Assembly: GCA_025201365.1 (NCBI GenBank)
Contig: JAIXMF010000003.1
Span: forward strand, 434,001-498,000
Length of the DNA: 64,000 nucleotides
Source: Syncephalis plumigaleata
Taxonomy: Eukaryota; Zoopagomycota; Zoopagomycetes; Zoopagales; Piptocephalidaceae
Direction: 5' to 3'
The notes under the pieces were generated by a model, which was not told where the DNA came from, ran no database searches, and saw only the letters and a program-made list of their open reading frames with translations. This document shows, one piece after another, positions 1-13,373 of the stretch. Made by a program: the position numbers and the translations under genes. Within the stretch, counting starts at the first letter, position 1. Each line of letters opens with the position of its first letter.

Positions 1-2525
1 GCGTTGTACCGTAATCACTAGTCATTCCACTACCAACATCTAGGTTCGATGAGAATGCCATGTATGATGGATCATCACCTAATGGATAACAATGATTCAA
101 TGTGGAATGATGATGTTGCTGCTGTTGCTGTTGTTGATGAGAGAAGCTAAGAATATCATCACGGTAGGATAGGAAACGAGCATGTCGATAGAGTGCTCGC
201 CATAAAGTGAGTAATAAACGAAAGTTGGGATCTGCCGTTGTATTACGTGTGGGTCTATAAAGCAATGAATGAATGAATGATAATAAAAGTAAGTATTATG
301 TTAATGAGCTATATAAAAGTAAATTACCTTTCTACAAAAGCTACAGGATCATCTAGACCATCTAATAGTACTTCACGATATGATCCACTTGCTGTACGTC
401 GAAGTACTCGTGTATTACTGTGACTACTACTGTGACTATTATCATTACTAATAGTAGGTGATGTTGAGGTGATATCATGATATATCGTTGGATTGATACC
501 ATTCATTCTAGTATCTTGTCTATTATAATCCCAACTAGTCATCTCTGCTTCTTGTTGTTGTGCTGACCATACAGCATCATTATTGGTTACGAATGCTACA
601 TTACTATCACTATTATTGTTTGTAGTACTGTTGGTATATGAATTATCATGAATAGAGGAAGGTATTGCTGTTGCTGTTGTTGTTGCTACTTCATCCGTTG
701 AATCCGATGATAATGTCGGTTTAAAGTTGACACGCATCGGGTCTTTAATGTAACCAGGTGCGGTAGGTCGACGTCGAACGGCAAATGAGTGGAATAACGA
801 TTTAGAACGAGAAGTAGATCGTCGTGGTTCAGTCCATTTATTAGACGATGACGATGATGATGGTGATGATGCTCTTTCATTAGATATATCTTCATCGAAA
901 TCATCATTAGGCAAGTGTAATACATCCGAGGGATTCTCTGTCAAATAGTGACGTTGCTCGAATCGATAGGCAGCCATTGCATCAGAACAACTTGATAGAT
1001 AGTTTGCTGGATGCCACTAATTGATTATAATAAATATACACGTAGATTAATCATTCATGTCTATATATATATATATATATATATGATGTTAGTAACTTAC
1101 ACTAACTGCTTCAGAGAATACTATGGCTGATTTCAAGGATAAATCACCCAACATATTAATCGAGGCATTAACGAGTGACTTGATCGATAATGAACGAGTT
1201 TTCTGATTTCTACTAATCATTAACCCGCCATGTTGATTATCGGTACTTAGGATCGCATTAGATGCAGTGGTGGCTGTAGCAGTAATATCCCCATGATTAC
1301 TATGAGGTAGTGTAACCAATTCCGAATGATGCTGCTGATATGAGGTTGCACTAGTATCAGTAGATGCTACTGGAGATAAAGAGAGTGTAGACGACGCTGC
1401 TTGACTAGAATGATCTAATAATGGAGTAGATGCAAGTGTATTAGTATGGAATGACGTCTCCTGTTCCATACTTGTTAGTAATGGACTTGTCACGATAGAA
1501 TGAATAGTAGATGGACTAGCATTTGCTGTTGATGATGTAGTAGATGCTATACCAGGTGCTACAGGTGCTAATGCCAATTCTTGACGTAGAGCACGTAACT
1601 CTTCAGGTCTTCCCAATACACGAGCAACGTTATTATGATTGGAACGAGGTCGAGAATAGGATTGAACTCGAGGTCGGTGTTGATGACCTGTAGCAATGGA
1701 TGGATTGCCAGCTAGTGTCTCTGATGGATAACCATTATCTGTTTCCGTAGCACTCATACTAATAGATCGTCGTCGTAATAATAACTCCCATGCATGTTGC
1801 TGCTGACTAGTATGTTGACTAGCTTGTTGACTAGGTGGCGGTAGTGGTGACAACATTATAGGCATAGTAGCGGATTCCAGTTCAGGCGATGATAACATTT
1901 CATAATCTGAACTATCAGGACTAGTATGACCTGATGAGGCAGCATTATTCGTACGACGAGTACGAGTAGTGACACTTTTAGTGGAATGATCATCATAATC
2001 CTCTGATTCTAAAGTATCAACACTAATGATTTTCGTATTTATAGATGAAGTAGAAATGACGGTATCAGCTGATTTCTCTATTGCTTGAGTCATTTCTCTA
2101 TTGCTGCTGTTATCCTTGTTATTGTTATCGTCAAATGTCTTTAACGACGAGTCGGTCTTCTTCTTTGAACCACGCTGATGAAGTGACAAACTAAGTGGTG
2201 CTGGAATACCGCCTACTGTACCAGTGTAGACACTCTGACCAGCACGCGTTGGCATAGAAAGTTGTCGACGTTGTGCAATGGTAGGTGGTGATTTCGTTTG
2301 GTCATTACGCTTATACTGCGACTTGACCCGTTGACGTTCCTCGTCCGTTATACCCGGTACTACACCACGATGTGTGGTGATAGTGGGTGTTGCGGGGGCA
2401 GTAGCTGTAAGTTCTACCCAGTCATCTTCACCGCCTAGAGACGACAACGACTCGGACGACAACGAAGAAGGAGCCGCACGAGTTGAACGGTCCTGAGACG
2501 AGAATGTTTGTTGTTTTTGCGACAT
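1..2525 (-). CDS. Large low-complexity protein, 5' part (three exons, runs off the window)
   Basis: Three exons are visible on the minus strand: 2525-1101, 1016-328 and 254-1, joined by introns with GTAAGT and GTAATT donors and TTAG/ATAG acceptors; the reading frame continues across both joins. The ATG at 2525 follows an upstream non-coding stretch. The N-terminal ~400 residues are Ser/Thr-rich and probably disordered. A more ordered segment spans the first splice junction (around KSLVNASINMLGDLSLKSA, then AVSWHPANYLSSC) and another lies in exon 3 (NFRLLLTLWRALYRHARFLS) before a poly-Gln/His run. I do not recognise the family and see no signal peptide or membrane helix. The gene is truncated only by the window edge. 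Exon structure is fairly sure; function is unknown. Confidence 0.7.
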
Positions 2526-3928
2526 TACGAGTGTCGTTCCCGCTCAATGTAAATATCAGCTATATGACGAATAACCACAACAATTACCAAGGGTAATTAC
2601 CCGAAGAAGAGATAGATAGATAGATAGATAGGTGGAGGTAATGACGGACAAGGGAATGTGACAGTCACACATATACACACTGTAATAGGTGGTGGTGGGT
2701 AGGGGGGAAATGCTCAGATGAGAATTCAGTAAAAGAGCACTACTAGTACTAGTAGCAGTATACGCAAGAGTTGTATTATAATTGCAGTTAATATGGTTAA
2801 TGAACGAGTAGAAAGAAGCAGAGAGAAACCCCAACAGTGAAATTGGACAAGGCTAGCGAAAAGAAAGACAAGGGGCAAGTATAATAAGTGATGAAGTAGT
2901 TGAGGTAATGAGTTTGCGCTACTAGTTATAGCCTTTACTGCATGTACTACTACTACTACTACCACTGTAGACTGTAAAGGCTGCTGTATCGCCTAAGGAT
3001 ATTCTCAGTGTATGCTTGAAGTAGACTAGAGAAGAGAGGCGTGTGTAAAAATGAGTATGTGTGTTCCGGTTGGTTGATAGGCACGTATGTATGTATGTAT
3101 GCATGCGTACATGCACCAAGTAAAGAGTGAAAGCTAATACGATGATTTGTTCAGTATGAAGAATGAAGATATATGGTGTGTATAGATAAGCTTTCAATAG
3201 AAAAGATGACAATGAGCAATGATATTTCTAATAACAAATAGAAAGGAAAGGAAAGGAAAGAGAAAGAGAAGCAAGCAGATTAGTAATGAGTAGTTCATCT
3301 CGATGATGGTTGTCTAATATTGTAGACGTATAATCTTTTTGTTTTGTTTTATTCGATTAATGCAAGCATCATATATAAAACAGGAATGAATGCATACAAG
3401 AGATGAGGCATATGATCACGCGGAGTCTGTTTCTACTCCTTACTTTTACGATAGAGAATAGGACGTATATATCATCGGAAACAGGATGCCTTATCTATGG
3501 AGAGAGTCTATTAGACTACACATCTATCTATTTCTTACAATAGTAGATTGTATTATTGGTAATTTGAACGATTAATGACGAATACAAATGCATCTCATAC
3601 TGCAATGTTGCCTGTTTTCCCGTTTACTTATTGCATACGTCATCCTTGACTTATAGCACGTCAGTCAGATGACACTTGTTCTCCACTTATGATCGATCCA
3701 TTTCAGGTTTTTATGCCATATTACTGGATAGAAGGCATTTCAAGTCATGTCAATAGATGTTTATGCTGTTGCTGATTTAGTTTATCGGATGATTGGTTTC
3801 ATCTGATAGATAATCTCTATCGGAAATACTCGGATACTCGACTTTATCACAATGCATACTGATTAAACGATGGATTAATATAAACAGATATGTAAAAGTA
3901 AGAAAGGGAAATGGTTGTTTTTAACATA
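2526..3928. other. Intergenic, no gene seen
   Basis: Short open frames only, built on tetranucleotide and dinucleotide runs (GATA near 2610-2630, GTAT near 3085-3100, AAAGG near 3240-3260). It lies upstream of the minus-strand gene that starts at 2525 and may hold its promoter. I see no conserved coding signal. Confidence 0.5.
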
Positions 3929-4511
3929 CAGGCTTTTTCCATCCAATTTGCGCAGTTAGCTTTTTGTCTTTATGAATAAATAATATTTAACACTTACAAG
4001 TACAAGTACCCCCGTATTCTGTTTCCCAGCCCCTCTCCCTTTTGGGGAAGGACTGGGGTGATAGCGATAACCATCGCGGATAAATTGTAATTTGTTGTTT
4101 GGTCCCTCTTGATCTTGCTCATCATTGCTTGAACGCTTAGAAGGAACAGCACCTCGTTGGAATTGTGTTGGAACACCCTTTCCATCGCGAACACTGTGGA
4201 TAATCTGAATGAAGTTCAGACATGCAGCCATATCCCGATTCCATACATGATAATCAATAGCTACTTGTAAGTACATGACATGGCAATATCCAACTATACT
4301 AGTACACTTGTATATCTACCTTATAGAATTGATGATGATAGTTATCGCTATCAATAAATGATCCATTACCAAATACTGAATTGTTATTATTATCGTGCTG
4401 TATCAATTGGCATTTCTATGATGATAATGGTGTTAACAATTGTGTTAATCTGTTTATTAATAAACTGCAAAAGCTAAAGGATAAATGCGCAAATTGGATG
4501 GAAAAACACTG
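3929..4511. mobile_element. Short TIR transposon with TA target site (Tc1/mariner-like ends)
   Basis: The ends are inverted repeats of about 25 bp: CAGGCTTTTTCCATCCAATT at 3929 and, on the other strand from 4511, CAGTGTTTTTCCATCCAATT, differing at two positions and both continuing TGCGCA. Both ends are bordered by TA (3927-3928 and 4512-4513), the duplication expected for Tc1/mariner insertion. The element is 583 bp, too short for its own transposase, so it should be non-autonomous. Related sequence recurs near 50.04-50.39 kb, 51.84-51.92 kb and 56.79-57.05 kb, so it is a family. The TA and CAG...CTG ends are seen directly; the superfamily assignment is an inference. Confidence 0.75.
3956..4276 (-). 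CDS. Fragment resembling the C-terminal end of a Fanzor/TnpB-like nuclease
   Basis: A 106-codon open frame fills most of the TIR element. It begins MYLQVAIDYHVWNRDMAACL and continues with an Asn/Phe-rich helix and a PTQFQRG motif. The pattern W-N-R-D-x-x-A-x-x-N followed ~20 residues later by P-x-x-F-x-R-G resembles the last RuvC motif and tail of eukaryotic Fanzor proteins, which are relatives of TnpB known to ride inside several DNA-transposon families including Tc1/mariner. The rest of such a protein (earlier RuvC motifs, zinc ribbon) is absent, so this is at best a remnant. A related frame opens near 50106 on the plus strand and decays after about 15 codons. The family call rests on one motif and is tentative. 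Confidence 0.4.
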   Translation of the reverse strand: MYLQVAIDYHVWNRDMAACLNFIQIIHSVRDGKGVPTQFQRGAVPSKRSSNDEQDQEGPNNKLQFIRDGYRYHPSPSPKGRGAGKQNTGVLVLVSVKYYLFIKTKS

Positions 4512-5045
4512 TAGTTGCTAGCATTGTTATTATTATTCAAATGTTACCATTAGTGTACGTGTAAAGTCTTGGCAACCATGAATTGATTGATACGAAATTG
4601 AAGTAGAATGAATCATGGTTGACAACAGAAGGTAATCTAGAATGATATTAGACAATCATATACATTATTTTAGCATGAATGAATGAATATATCCATTGTA
4701 CATTATATAAAGGAGTTGCGTAAATTTATGCAATAATAATTGCTTTTATATGAATATACTACTGGGTGAAATAATGACAAAAGAAATAAACACGCACATC
4801 TTTGCTCTGCACAAGATGTCAATATCAATCTACTTTTATCATGACAAATCAAGAAATTAGTGATAATACGAAATGCATGGTGAATGTATATATGAAGGAA
4901 TGAAAGAAGAATGAAAGAAACATGAACCAATATTACTTTAATACCACATAACTATTTGTATTAACTAGTAATGTCATTCATTATATGGTATATTAAGAAA
5001 AATCAGTTACAACATCACCATCGTCATTATGGAAATGAAATGATT
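4512..5045. other. Intergenic, no gene seen
   Basis: AT-rich spacer between the transposon and the 3' end of the first tyrosinase gene. Only short shadow frames; no RNA gene recognised. Confidence 0.5.
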
Positions 5046-6945
5046 TTACTCTTCGCAAGGAACGACAGCTGGTGCTGGAGCGACATCCCCCTCTTCCTCA
5101 CATGGGACGGGTACGACAGCTGGTGCGGGAGCCTCAGCCGAGTTGTCATTCTCGTCGCAATCATCATCCTCGACCGATTTATCATCTTCATCGTCGCAGT
5201 CATCATCGCCATAAGTGTTATTGCCATTGTCACCGTTGCCATACGCTGGAAGAGCAGTCTTGCCACCGTTGAACACGTCGACAGCATTGATAATGTTTTG
5301 CACGACCTTTGGATAGACGAAGTTAACCTGTTTGTAGACCTGGTTGACCACGGCCACGACCTTGGATTGCACGTTCTGCACGGCGGCAGGATTGGCCGCG
5401 TCATAGTTGATGTCGATCTTCTTGTTACCGATGTAGCCATGGAATTTAACACCTTCTTGAGCCAACTTGCTAAGCACATCGGCGCGATTGACCAAAGCAC
5501 AGCTGGAGATGTAGCCGGGCAAGTGATTGAACTGATCGATAACCTTCTTGGCCTTCTCTTCAATGGAACGAACCTCATCGACGCTAATGTGATTCATCTT
5601 GCACCATTCCTCTGGTAGTGGTTGTGGGTGACGAATGTTGATAATGTTGCTACGATCATCATAGGACGTCTCGTATTCGCTATCGGTGACGTTAGTGGAG
5701 TTGACTCCAGGAACATCGACAGTGACGTAGGTGCCGCCATCCGGAATGGTACCGTTGATGTATGGTGTTCCTGTTGGTGTTGGCACACTTGGAGACGCGG
5801 TTGCACTGGCCGAAGCACCTCCTGTGGGCGTTGGCAAGCTTGGACTGCCAGATGCTGAACCAGATGCTGATGCAGAACCGGAAGCAGAACCGGAAGCAGA
5901 TGCAGAGTTAGAGGCAGAGGCCGAAGCAGAAGGAAGCAGATGCAGATGCAGAGTTAGAAGCCGAAGCAGAGTTAGAAGCAGAGGCAGATGCGGAATTAGA
6001 GGCAGATGCAGATGCAGAGTTAGAGGCCGAAGCAGAAGGAGTGGCAGTGGGCGTAGTGGTTGGAGGTGTAACCACTGGTGGGATCGTGCCATCGAATGGA
6101 GCATAAGTGTAGCATAGATTACGCGTGTCGAACACATCGTTGACAGTGTAGCCATAGTCAAGATTATCGGTGGATTTAGCGTTGCTACCATCACCGTTCT
6201 TGCCGCCGTAACTACGGAAGTTGGACGACCTCAAGTTCTGCCAGTCCGCCCACAACTTGTCGACGAAACCGTGATGCAACCAGAAGAGGGGATCATCGGG
6301 ACTACGCATCGTGGAGAATTGACCGTTGATACCGTTGTGCACGTTACCGTGTGGACCTTCAAGATTGATACGGAACTGATTGTAGTTGGTGGCAGTGAAG
6401 ACGGCGGATCTGATGGGTTCCCAACCCCAAAGAGCCGGAATATGAGAACCGGAACCACCGTTGAAGGCACGTACAAGACAGCCCTGCGTGTTCCTTGGCT
6501 TCCAGTCTGCGAATTGACCATCGGTAACACACCATCTGTTTCTTGAGTTACCGTTGCCACCAAAGTAGTCCTTGGAGAAGATGATCGACTTTTCGGGTGC
6601 TTGCGAATCGTAGGCCCAGTCCCAGTAGGGGATCATCACGGTTGGATCGATGGCTTGCAGGTCCTTTTCAATGGCACGGAGATAGGCACGATGCCATGAA
6701 AGGAAACGTGAGTTACCATGAGCGTACGTGTCGACGGCAACGTGACGAGCAACATAGGCATCATACTTTGAACGGTTCGTCGAGTTTTGCAATGTTTTAA
6801 GCGCATTGATAAACGCTTGGCGTTCAGCGGGTGATAGCGTACGGAATTCACGACGTTGACGAATCGAGGTACAAGTATCGGCATTGACACCGGCAGCAGC
6901 CAGTAGGAATGCGGCAATAACCGTGATACTAGTGCTAATCTTCAT
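5046..6945 (-). CDS. Secreted tyrosinase-family oxidase 1, intronless, Ser/Ala-rich linker
   Basis: The protein starts with a signal peptide (MKISTSITVIAAFLLAAAG...NAD) at 6945. A type-3 copper domain follows: CuA with HVAVDTYAH and FLSWHRAYL, and CuB with GPHGNVHNGI and [18 protein letters not shown]. Such enzymes oxidise phenols to quinones for melanin or cell-wall cross-linking. After about residue 300 comes a long Ser-Ala-Asn repeat, then a conserved C-terminal domain (LPEEWCKMNHISVDEVRSIE ... YISSCALVNR) and a very acidic Cys-containing tail ending in CEE. The frame changes by one base inside the Ser/Ala repeat near 5925-5935; the C-terminal domain is intact beyond it, so either a sequencing slip in repeats or a recent mutation. 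No introns are needed, unlike most paralogues next door. Confidence 0.88.
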
Positions 6946-9519
6946 GGTGATGACAATGATATGTTTATATTTACTTCAGGATAATACCAATATAAACTAA
7001 TTAAGAAGAGCAAGGCAAGTAATGCAAGTATAGACGTGCTAACCGACCGATGATGTGTTATGAGTGTGATATATTCTAGTCTTCTCTAGGAAAACTAAAA
7101 GGAAACAATCACAAAATTAGGCGAGAATTAGATATATATACTTAGAGGACACCAACGAACAACCTGATACCGTTGATGTATGGTATGGTATGGTATGAGA
7201 ATAAGAAAGCAAGAAAGAAATGAAGATGTTAACCAAGAAATAGGTCGCTGTAGCTACACACACTTCTTTGCTAGTAAGTACTAGGAGAAAGAGGAGTAGA
7301 AGGAGGAGAAGATAATGAAATGTTTGTTGCGGGTAATGAACGTTCGATGAATGTGTAATCGTGTATATACGTACACAATAGAAACACAATCAAGCAAGCG
7401 AATATGAGTGTATGAGAGAGTGTGTGCGTGTGCGTAGGCAACAATCGACAAAATAAAGTGACAAAGAAATGCAAGCAAAAAACTCGTCGATTCTATCAAA
7501 GAATCGTTTGTCTTTTATTGCTTCTGGATGATAGTGAACAAGCGAGCAGTGTGCGTGTGCGCAAAAAGATGATATCTCTGGGAACCGGAACAAAGCGGTA
7601 TTTCCAGGTATGTAGAAGAATAGAGCAGGAGAGCAGGAGAGCAAGAAAGAACGAGGCGGTAGATCGATGTAGGAATAGACCGAGGGTTTCTCTCGTTTTC
7701 TACTTTTGCCTTGCGATACTTTCACTTGAGTAATTTAACTTTTACGTAGGACAGCCAATAGTACACGTACGCGGAGTGGCGGAGAGAGTGGCCTCATGCA
7801 GGGATAAACGTACAGCATGGACGTAATAGGAATAAAAAGTCACGAAACGGGAAGATCCAAGAATAGAACAAGTTTAGGGATTATCCATATAAGGAAGAGT
7901 GGGAAGAAATCGCCTAATAGAGCGATGTCACTCGTATAACCAGATAAGGCAATTAGTAAAGATAGAATATCTACTATTTCTCTCCCTCTACTTGCTGTTA
8001 TTAATATGACTATGGTAAAGGACAGTAATGATAGTCATTGTAGTAATGATAGTAAAGGCGATACTACAACTTGTACACCTATGATGATGACACTCTCTTT
8101 CATTTTCTTTTTCTCTCCCGATATCGCCTTATGAATCGGGGAATCATCAAGTCTACAAACAAATGCGCGAATTGATGAATGAGTGCATGGTTAGACCAGG
8201 CTACACAATATACCGTTTTGGTACTCGTGCTCATCACGCGTTGTGATATCTTCTCTACTCTCAATACCTTCTTTCCACCTATTTTACTCTTTTTACGATA
8301 CGGGATGTGCAAATCTACTACCGACATTGGATAATTGTATCTGGCTGAATGGTTGATTCCAGCTGACTTTCTATAATTGTTGTAGCCAAATATAACTACC
8401 AACTCCGTGTGGCGGCATAATACGGATGCGGTATCTCAGACAACATGCAAGTAAGCACGGCGAAATGCATAAGCTATAAGCAATAAGCAATAAACAGAAT
8501 AGTGACTATCGTAATAGTAATAATAATAATAGAACACTACCTTTCGGGATAGGGATAAATCACGCACATTTCTAAAACAAGATGTATGACTTGTCTATTC
8601 GCCTAATAATCATGCGTAGTATTAAATTCTCACTCGTATTATTGTACACTTGTTGTTGTTGTTGCTGCTGCTGTTGACCCATTCTCGAGGATAAATTACC
8701 CGACTTTATGGTATAAAGATGAGGTGAGTACGCTAATATATATATAAGCCAAGCGTAGCTAATTATAGTGCGCCTATACATTACATCACCACTGCTACTA
8801 CTACTGCTGCTGATACTATTATTATATTGGTACGCCCACTCAATTATAATAGAATATGTTTCAAAAGTCAATAATAAAATGCTATTCTTACGAGTTACTG
8901 TCATCATTGTCATTGTGTAATAGTTGTAGCACTGTTCAATAGTCTACGAGTGATTGTGTAGCCGTATGTAAGAGAAGCATGACACTGACAATGACAATGA
9001 GTGAGGATATTCATCCAGTACGGTTTCGAATGAGGAATACATTGTCATCAGAGTATGAATGATGCAGTACTTTCCTCGTCTCTCTACACGCATACTGGAA
9101 TTTGTGTAATAATGATCAGGGACCTGTCTATCCATTCAGTATACTTGTGGTATGTACATTGAATAAAAAAACAACGCATGACACCATGCAAAAACAACAA
9201 TAGCTACTACTACTATTACTACTAATCGTGCAGTTGGCACGGCATTGTTGAACTGCAGGATATCAAGTTTGGACATGCAACATGTTGGATTGTCGTGCAG
9301 CAAAGTCTGATCATTTACCGAAAACGATAATAGCAACAATAAGCGTTGTGTTTCTCTTTTTTATTTCTATTAGTGTATACATCTTCAATTAGGCAGACTG
9401 CGTTATTTTTCCATTTTTAAAACAGTAATCACGCTTATTACACAGTAGTGTACTGATGCACATGATGCATGACAGAAAGGAAAATGCTACATCATAGTAG
9501 TACTAAGGAGGCGTTTCGT
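6946..9519. other. Long intergenic stretch, no gene seen
   Basis: About 2.6 kb with only short frames rich in simple repeats (TTG near 8650, TACTACT near 8800, TGGTATGGTATGG near 7180). It lies upstream of tyrosinase 1 and downstream of tyrosinase 2. No conserved motif was recognised. Confidence 0.45.
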
Positions 9520-11147
9520 TTAATTGTCAAGTATTGCTGCTGACTGTAGTTCTTCCGATGTAATCGACGTATTATCACCAGCTAGTGAAACGCCCGTCAT
9601 GGCTTCAACACGTTCACGAATGGTTGACACGATATACGTCGAGGATAATGCGCTATACTTGGTATTTGTCGGCGTACCCTTTACTCTTTGCGAACTAGCC
9701 ATGACCATATCGTTTGGTGAGGGTGGTAGCAATTGCGGTACAGACACGATATGTTCAAGTCGTCCGCCCACTGTAGCGGTCAATTTTCTCGCGAGCATCG
9801 GTGACTCGACTAATTTACGTGCGATAGCATGCAACGCGCTATCATGACGAATAAGTGCAGCCGGTGACACGTAATTCCTTAAATGGTTCACGCGATCTAC
9901 TACACGACGCAGTTTCTCCTCTAATAAACGTACTTGCGTGACGTTCTGATGGTTCATCCTTAGCCATGAATCTGGCAATGGTTTAGACGCGCGCAATGCA
10001 ACCAACTCGGATCGATCGTTATCCGGTACAGTTAGCATGACCGCCTTAGGATCGTGTAATGATGGTGCGGCCATCACCGCTTCAGTGATGTGTTCCCAAT
10101 CTAGTGCGTCGGTGATATCCGTCATCGTCATGTCCCAGCTGGCGTGTGTGGCATTCGTGCTAAACGCCAACGGTGCACGATTAGGCAGGAATGGCTCGTA
10201 GTAATAGCATAGGCGTCGCGAGTCCATAACATCGCGTACTCGCGCGTCAAACGGCCATAACCTATCGCTAAGCAACGAGGGCCTATCGTTGTTATTCAGG
10301 TCGTCGTAGCGCCAAAAGTGTCGACCATTCCCTAGACGCTGCCAGTTATCCCATAGTTTGTCGATGAACGCGTGGTGCAACCAGAAGATAGGGTCGTTGG
10401 GACTGTACATCGTTTCCATGTCGCCACCGAGACTGGAATGAATGATACCGTGCGGCGGTGTCTCGATCCAGACACGCATGTCGTGATAATTATTCGCGCT
10501 ACGCATAATCGCCATGATTTGCTCGGGCGATGCGTAGGCGCTCAATCGTTCACCGCGATCGAACGTGCGAGCAAGACATTTGCGTATCGGAAACGCGGGA
10601 GACCAGTGGGCGAATGGACCGGTACGCACGCAACCGTCCCATCCGTTGCCGCCCATAAACGTGTCAGAGAAGATCGGCGACAATTCCGGCGACTGCGAAT
10701 CGAACGTCCAATCCCAATAGGGTATCATGATCGATGGATTGATCCGTTGCAAGTCTTTCTCGAATTCACGCAAGAAATAACGATGCCACGGGAAGAATTG
10801 CGCAAATCCATGTGTGTTCTCTCGAGCATTCCAGTGGATGCTCACATATCTACCACGAGCGAGTGAGTAAACAATTAGCTGATGAAGGGGGAAGGGAGGA
10901 AGGGAATGAAGGAACGAGCGACTTACTGGTCGTATCGAGTAGGTGATGGTCCCAATTGCAATTGTCGTATTGCATTGATGAAACTTGTACGCTCTTGCGC
11001 CGATAACATTCGAAATTCACGACGTCCACGCAGTTTTCCGCATGCTTGTGCGTCCACCGCCTTGATAAATGGCGATAACGCTAGATTGATTAAGGCATCA
11101 CTCGCAATGAAAGAGACGATGGCGACAAGGCCAATTGAATACTTCAT
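9520..11147 (-). CDS. Secreted tyrosinase-family oxidase 2
   Basis: Two exons: 11147-10927 and 10849-9520, joined through GTAAGT and GTAG so that ...TRYDQ continues as YVSIHWNAREN. I chose the ATG at 11147 (MKYSIGLVAIVSF) because it begins a signal peptide; an upstream in-frame ATG would bury it. CuA ligands lie in SIHWN and FFPWHRYFL, CuB ligands in PPHGIIHSSL and DPIFWLHHAFIDKLWDNW. The C-terminal family domain is present (LPDSWLRMNHQNVTQVRLLE, then YVSPAALIRH). The linker is short, without repeats. The frame is clean throughout, so this copy looks functional. Substrate unknown. Confidence 0.9.
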
Positions 11148-12040
11148 CGTTATAAACGAGAGATGTGTTCGTGCACAAAAAAAGGACACAAATAGTATGC
11201 GATATTCTTTAACTTCGTTCCTACTTCCTGGCCTGTTCTATTCCTAATTATAATAATACACGTAATGTGATGCTTCTTTTTTTTGAGTGGTTTCAACAAT
11301 TGACAATTGCTAATAATATGCATACGCGACAATCGAACAAGTCACGAATTAAACAGGGAACATACTTGTTTTATAGATGTCGATAGAGTGATTGCATAAT
11401 ATAGCACAGCATGGTAAGGGGAGAAATATTAGTTATAATCAATCGATGAGATAATGACGACGATAAATCTGCCGCTTAGTGCTAATCTACACTATTGTCT
11501 TGGCAACTTGTCCATAATAGCACTGATACCTGTAAAAAAGGGGGATGATACACAAGCACAAGCACAAGCACAACTACAACTCTACACTATACAGAGGGAT
11601 GCTTAGTGTTGTAATAATTGCCTCTGCTCTCCACGTCTCACCCCTCCCCACTCCCCTTAAACTATCGATTGTAGGAGAAGAAAGGAAAGGAAAGGAAAGA
11701 TACGGATAGCTGGTATGCTCACTGAATTTGTACACTATAACTGTAACCTTCCTTTCACTCTTAAAGCATCAACCATCCAATATAATCTACCGTCAATTAT
11801 TATTTAATAAAATATAGTAATTTATTTAGTTCAATGCTGGAAATACCAATACATCCATAGAAAGAGTATTGCTATAACGGATAATTGCCTTTATGCAATA
11901 GAATGTTGTGGATATTTTAAAAGAGTTACGCTGTCGTATTGATATGATGAATAATAGCTAGGATGATGCTGTTCCTTTTTCTTTGTAAGGATTAATATTA
12001 AAAAAGGGTAAAGAAAGGCAAGCGTTTAATCTATAGGGAG
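11148..12040. other. Intergenic, no gene seen
   Basis: AT-rich spacer between tyrosinase 2 (start) and tyrosinase 3 (end). A small CACAAG repeat lies near 11551-11572. No other feature seen. Confidence 0.45.
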
Positions 12041-13342
12041 CTACGCTTGATTCGTGTTGATACTCGACCAAATACGTTTCCAGGAATCCTTACCAATAAT
12101 GTTGTTCAGATCATTGCTATGGTTGTTTGCCACATTAGGTACGTCATCAATATCATCCGATTTCTGAACGGTATTGCTGCTGCTACTTTGAGGACCAGAT
12201 GGACTGCTATCGTAGATTTGTTGTATCATACGACTAATCTCATCTTGTGACAATGGTGTGGTGCGTGGCAACTGGATATGCAACTGTTTCTTATCGTCGG
12301 TAGCCGTGAACTTGTCAACACGACCAGTTAGTTTCTCCATAAACTCCGGTCGATTGATCAATGCTGCCGGGGAAACGTAGTCGCTCAGGTTGTTCAGTTC
12401 GTATACCATTTTTCGATGAATTTCCTCGGAACGACGGACATCCTCCACCTTCATGTGATTTCGTAGGATGACCGCGTCAGGCACACGACTGGGCGCGCGA
12501 AGTTGCAAAAGCTCGCTACGATCAACGGCACTGAGTAGGGGATTGTCATTAGGGTTATCGGCGCGGGTGACCACGTATCCCGTGTCATTTGCACGATCAG
12601 GCGTGGCACGTCGTTGACGTGGACGTCTATTGCCAACACGTCTCGCATGCCTGTCAGGATTCACGACACTACTCTCCCATGGTGCTGGCACGTACTCGTA
12701 GCATAGTCTTTGTCTGTCCATCATATCTTCGACTCGATAGTCAAGCTGCGCTAACTGGTCACTAAGCAAAGCGGGTGTGGCATCAGCGTTAATACCGCCG
12801 TAGGACATGACATTCTGCGGTGACATATCCTGCCAATCCGACCAGACCTTGTCAATGAACGAGTGATGTCCCCAAAAGACCGGACTAATAATAGGGTAAT
12901 GGTGGTTGTTATGTAGATATACATACGCATATACATATACATATAGTTAGAATCAACGATTATGCATGCAGCTATTTCTATTTATATCCATTGGACTGCT
13001 TACTCATTTGGACTGTATAGCGTGGGCATCTCTCCACCGATTGAGATGTGCACCTGATTGTGCGGTGGCGCCTCGAACTGTCGACGGAACTCATCGAACT
13101 CCATGGCGTTGTTCTTGATGGCTTGAAGCATCTCCGGTGAATAATACGCCGAGATCGTGTCGTTATTGTCCCATCGACGACGTAGACAATGCGGCTCCGG
13201 GTAGAATGGACTCCAACCGACGAAGCTACCATCAATAACGCAATTATCGGTCTCGCGTCCATTGCCACCGAACCAGTCTGGCCGCCATATTGGTGATAAT
13301 TCGGGTGCTTGAGAATCATAACTCCAATCCTATAAATATTTA

Positions 13343-13373
<31 letters not shown>

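Noticed and set aside
5072-6117. Plus-strand frames opposite tyrosinase 1
   Set aside because: They are mirror images of the Ser/Ala repeat and conserved domain on the minus strand and have no domain of their own.
7117-7733. Overlapping frames on both strands upstream of tyrosinase 1
   Set aside because: Composition is driven by CT/GA simple repeats, starts are poor, and no domain or splice partner is visible.
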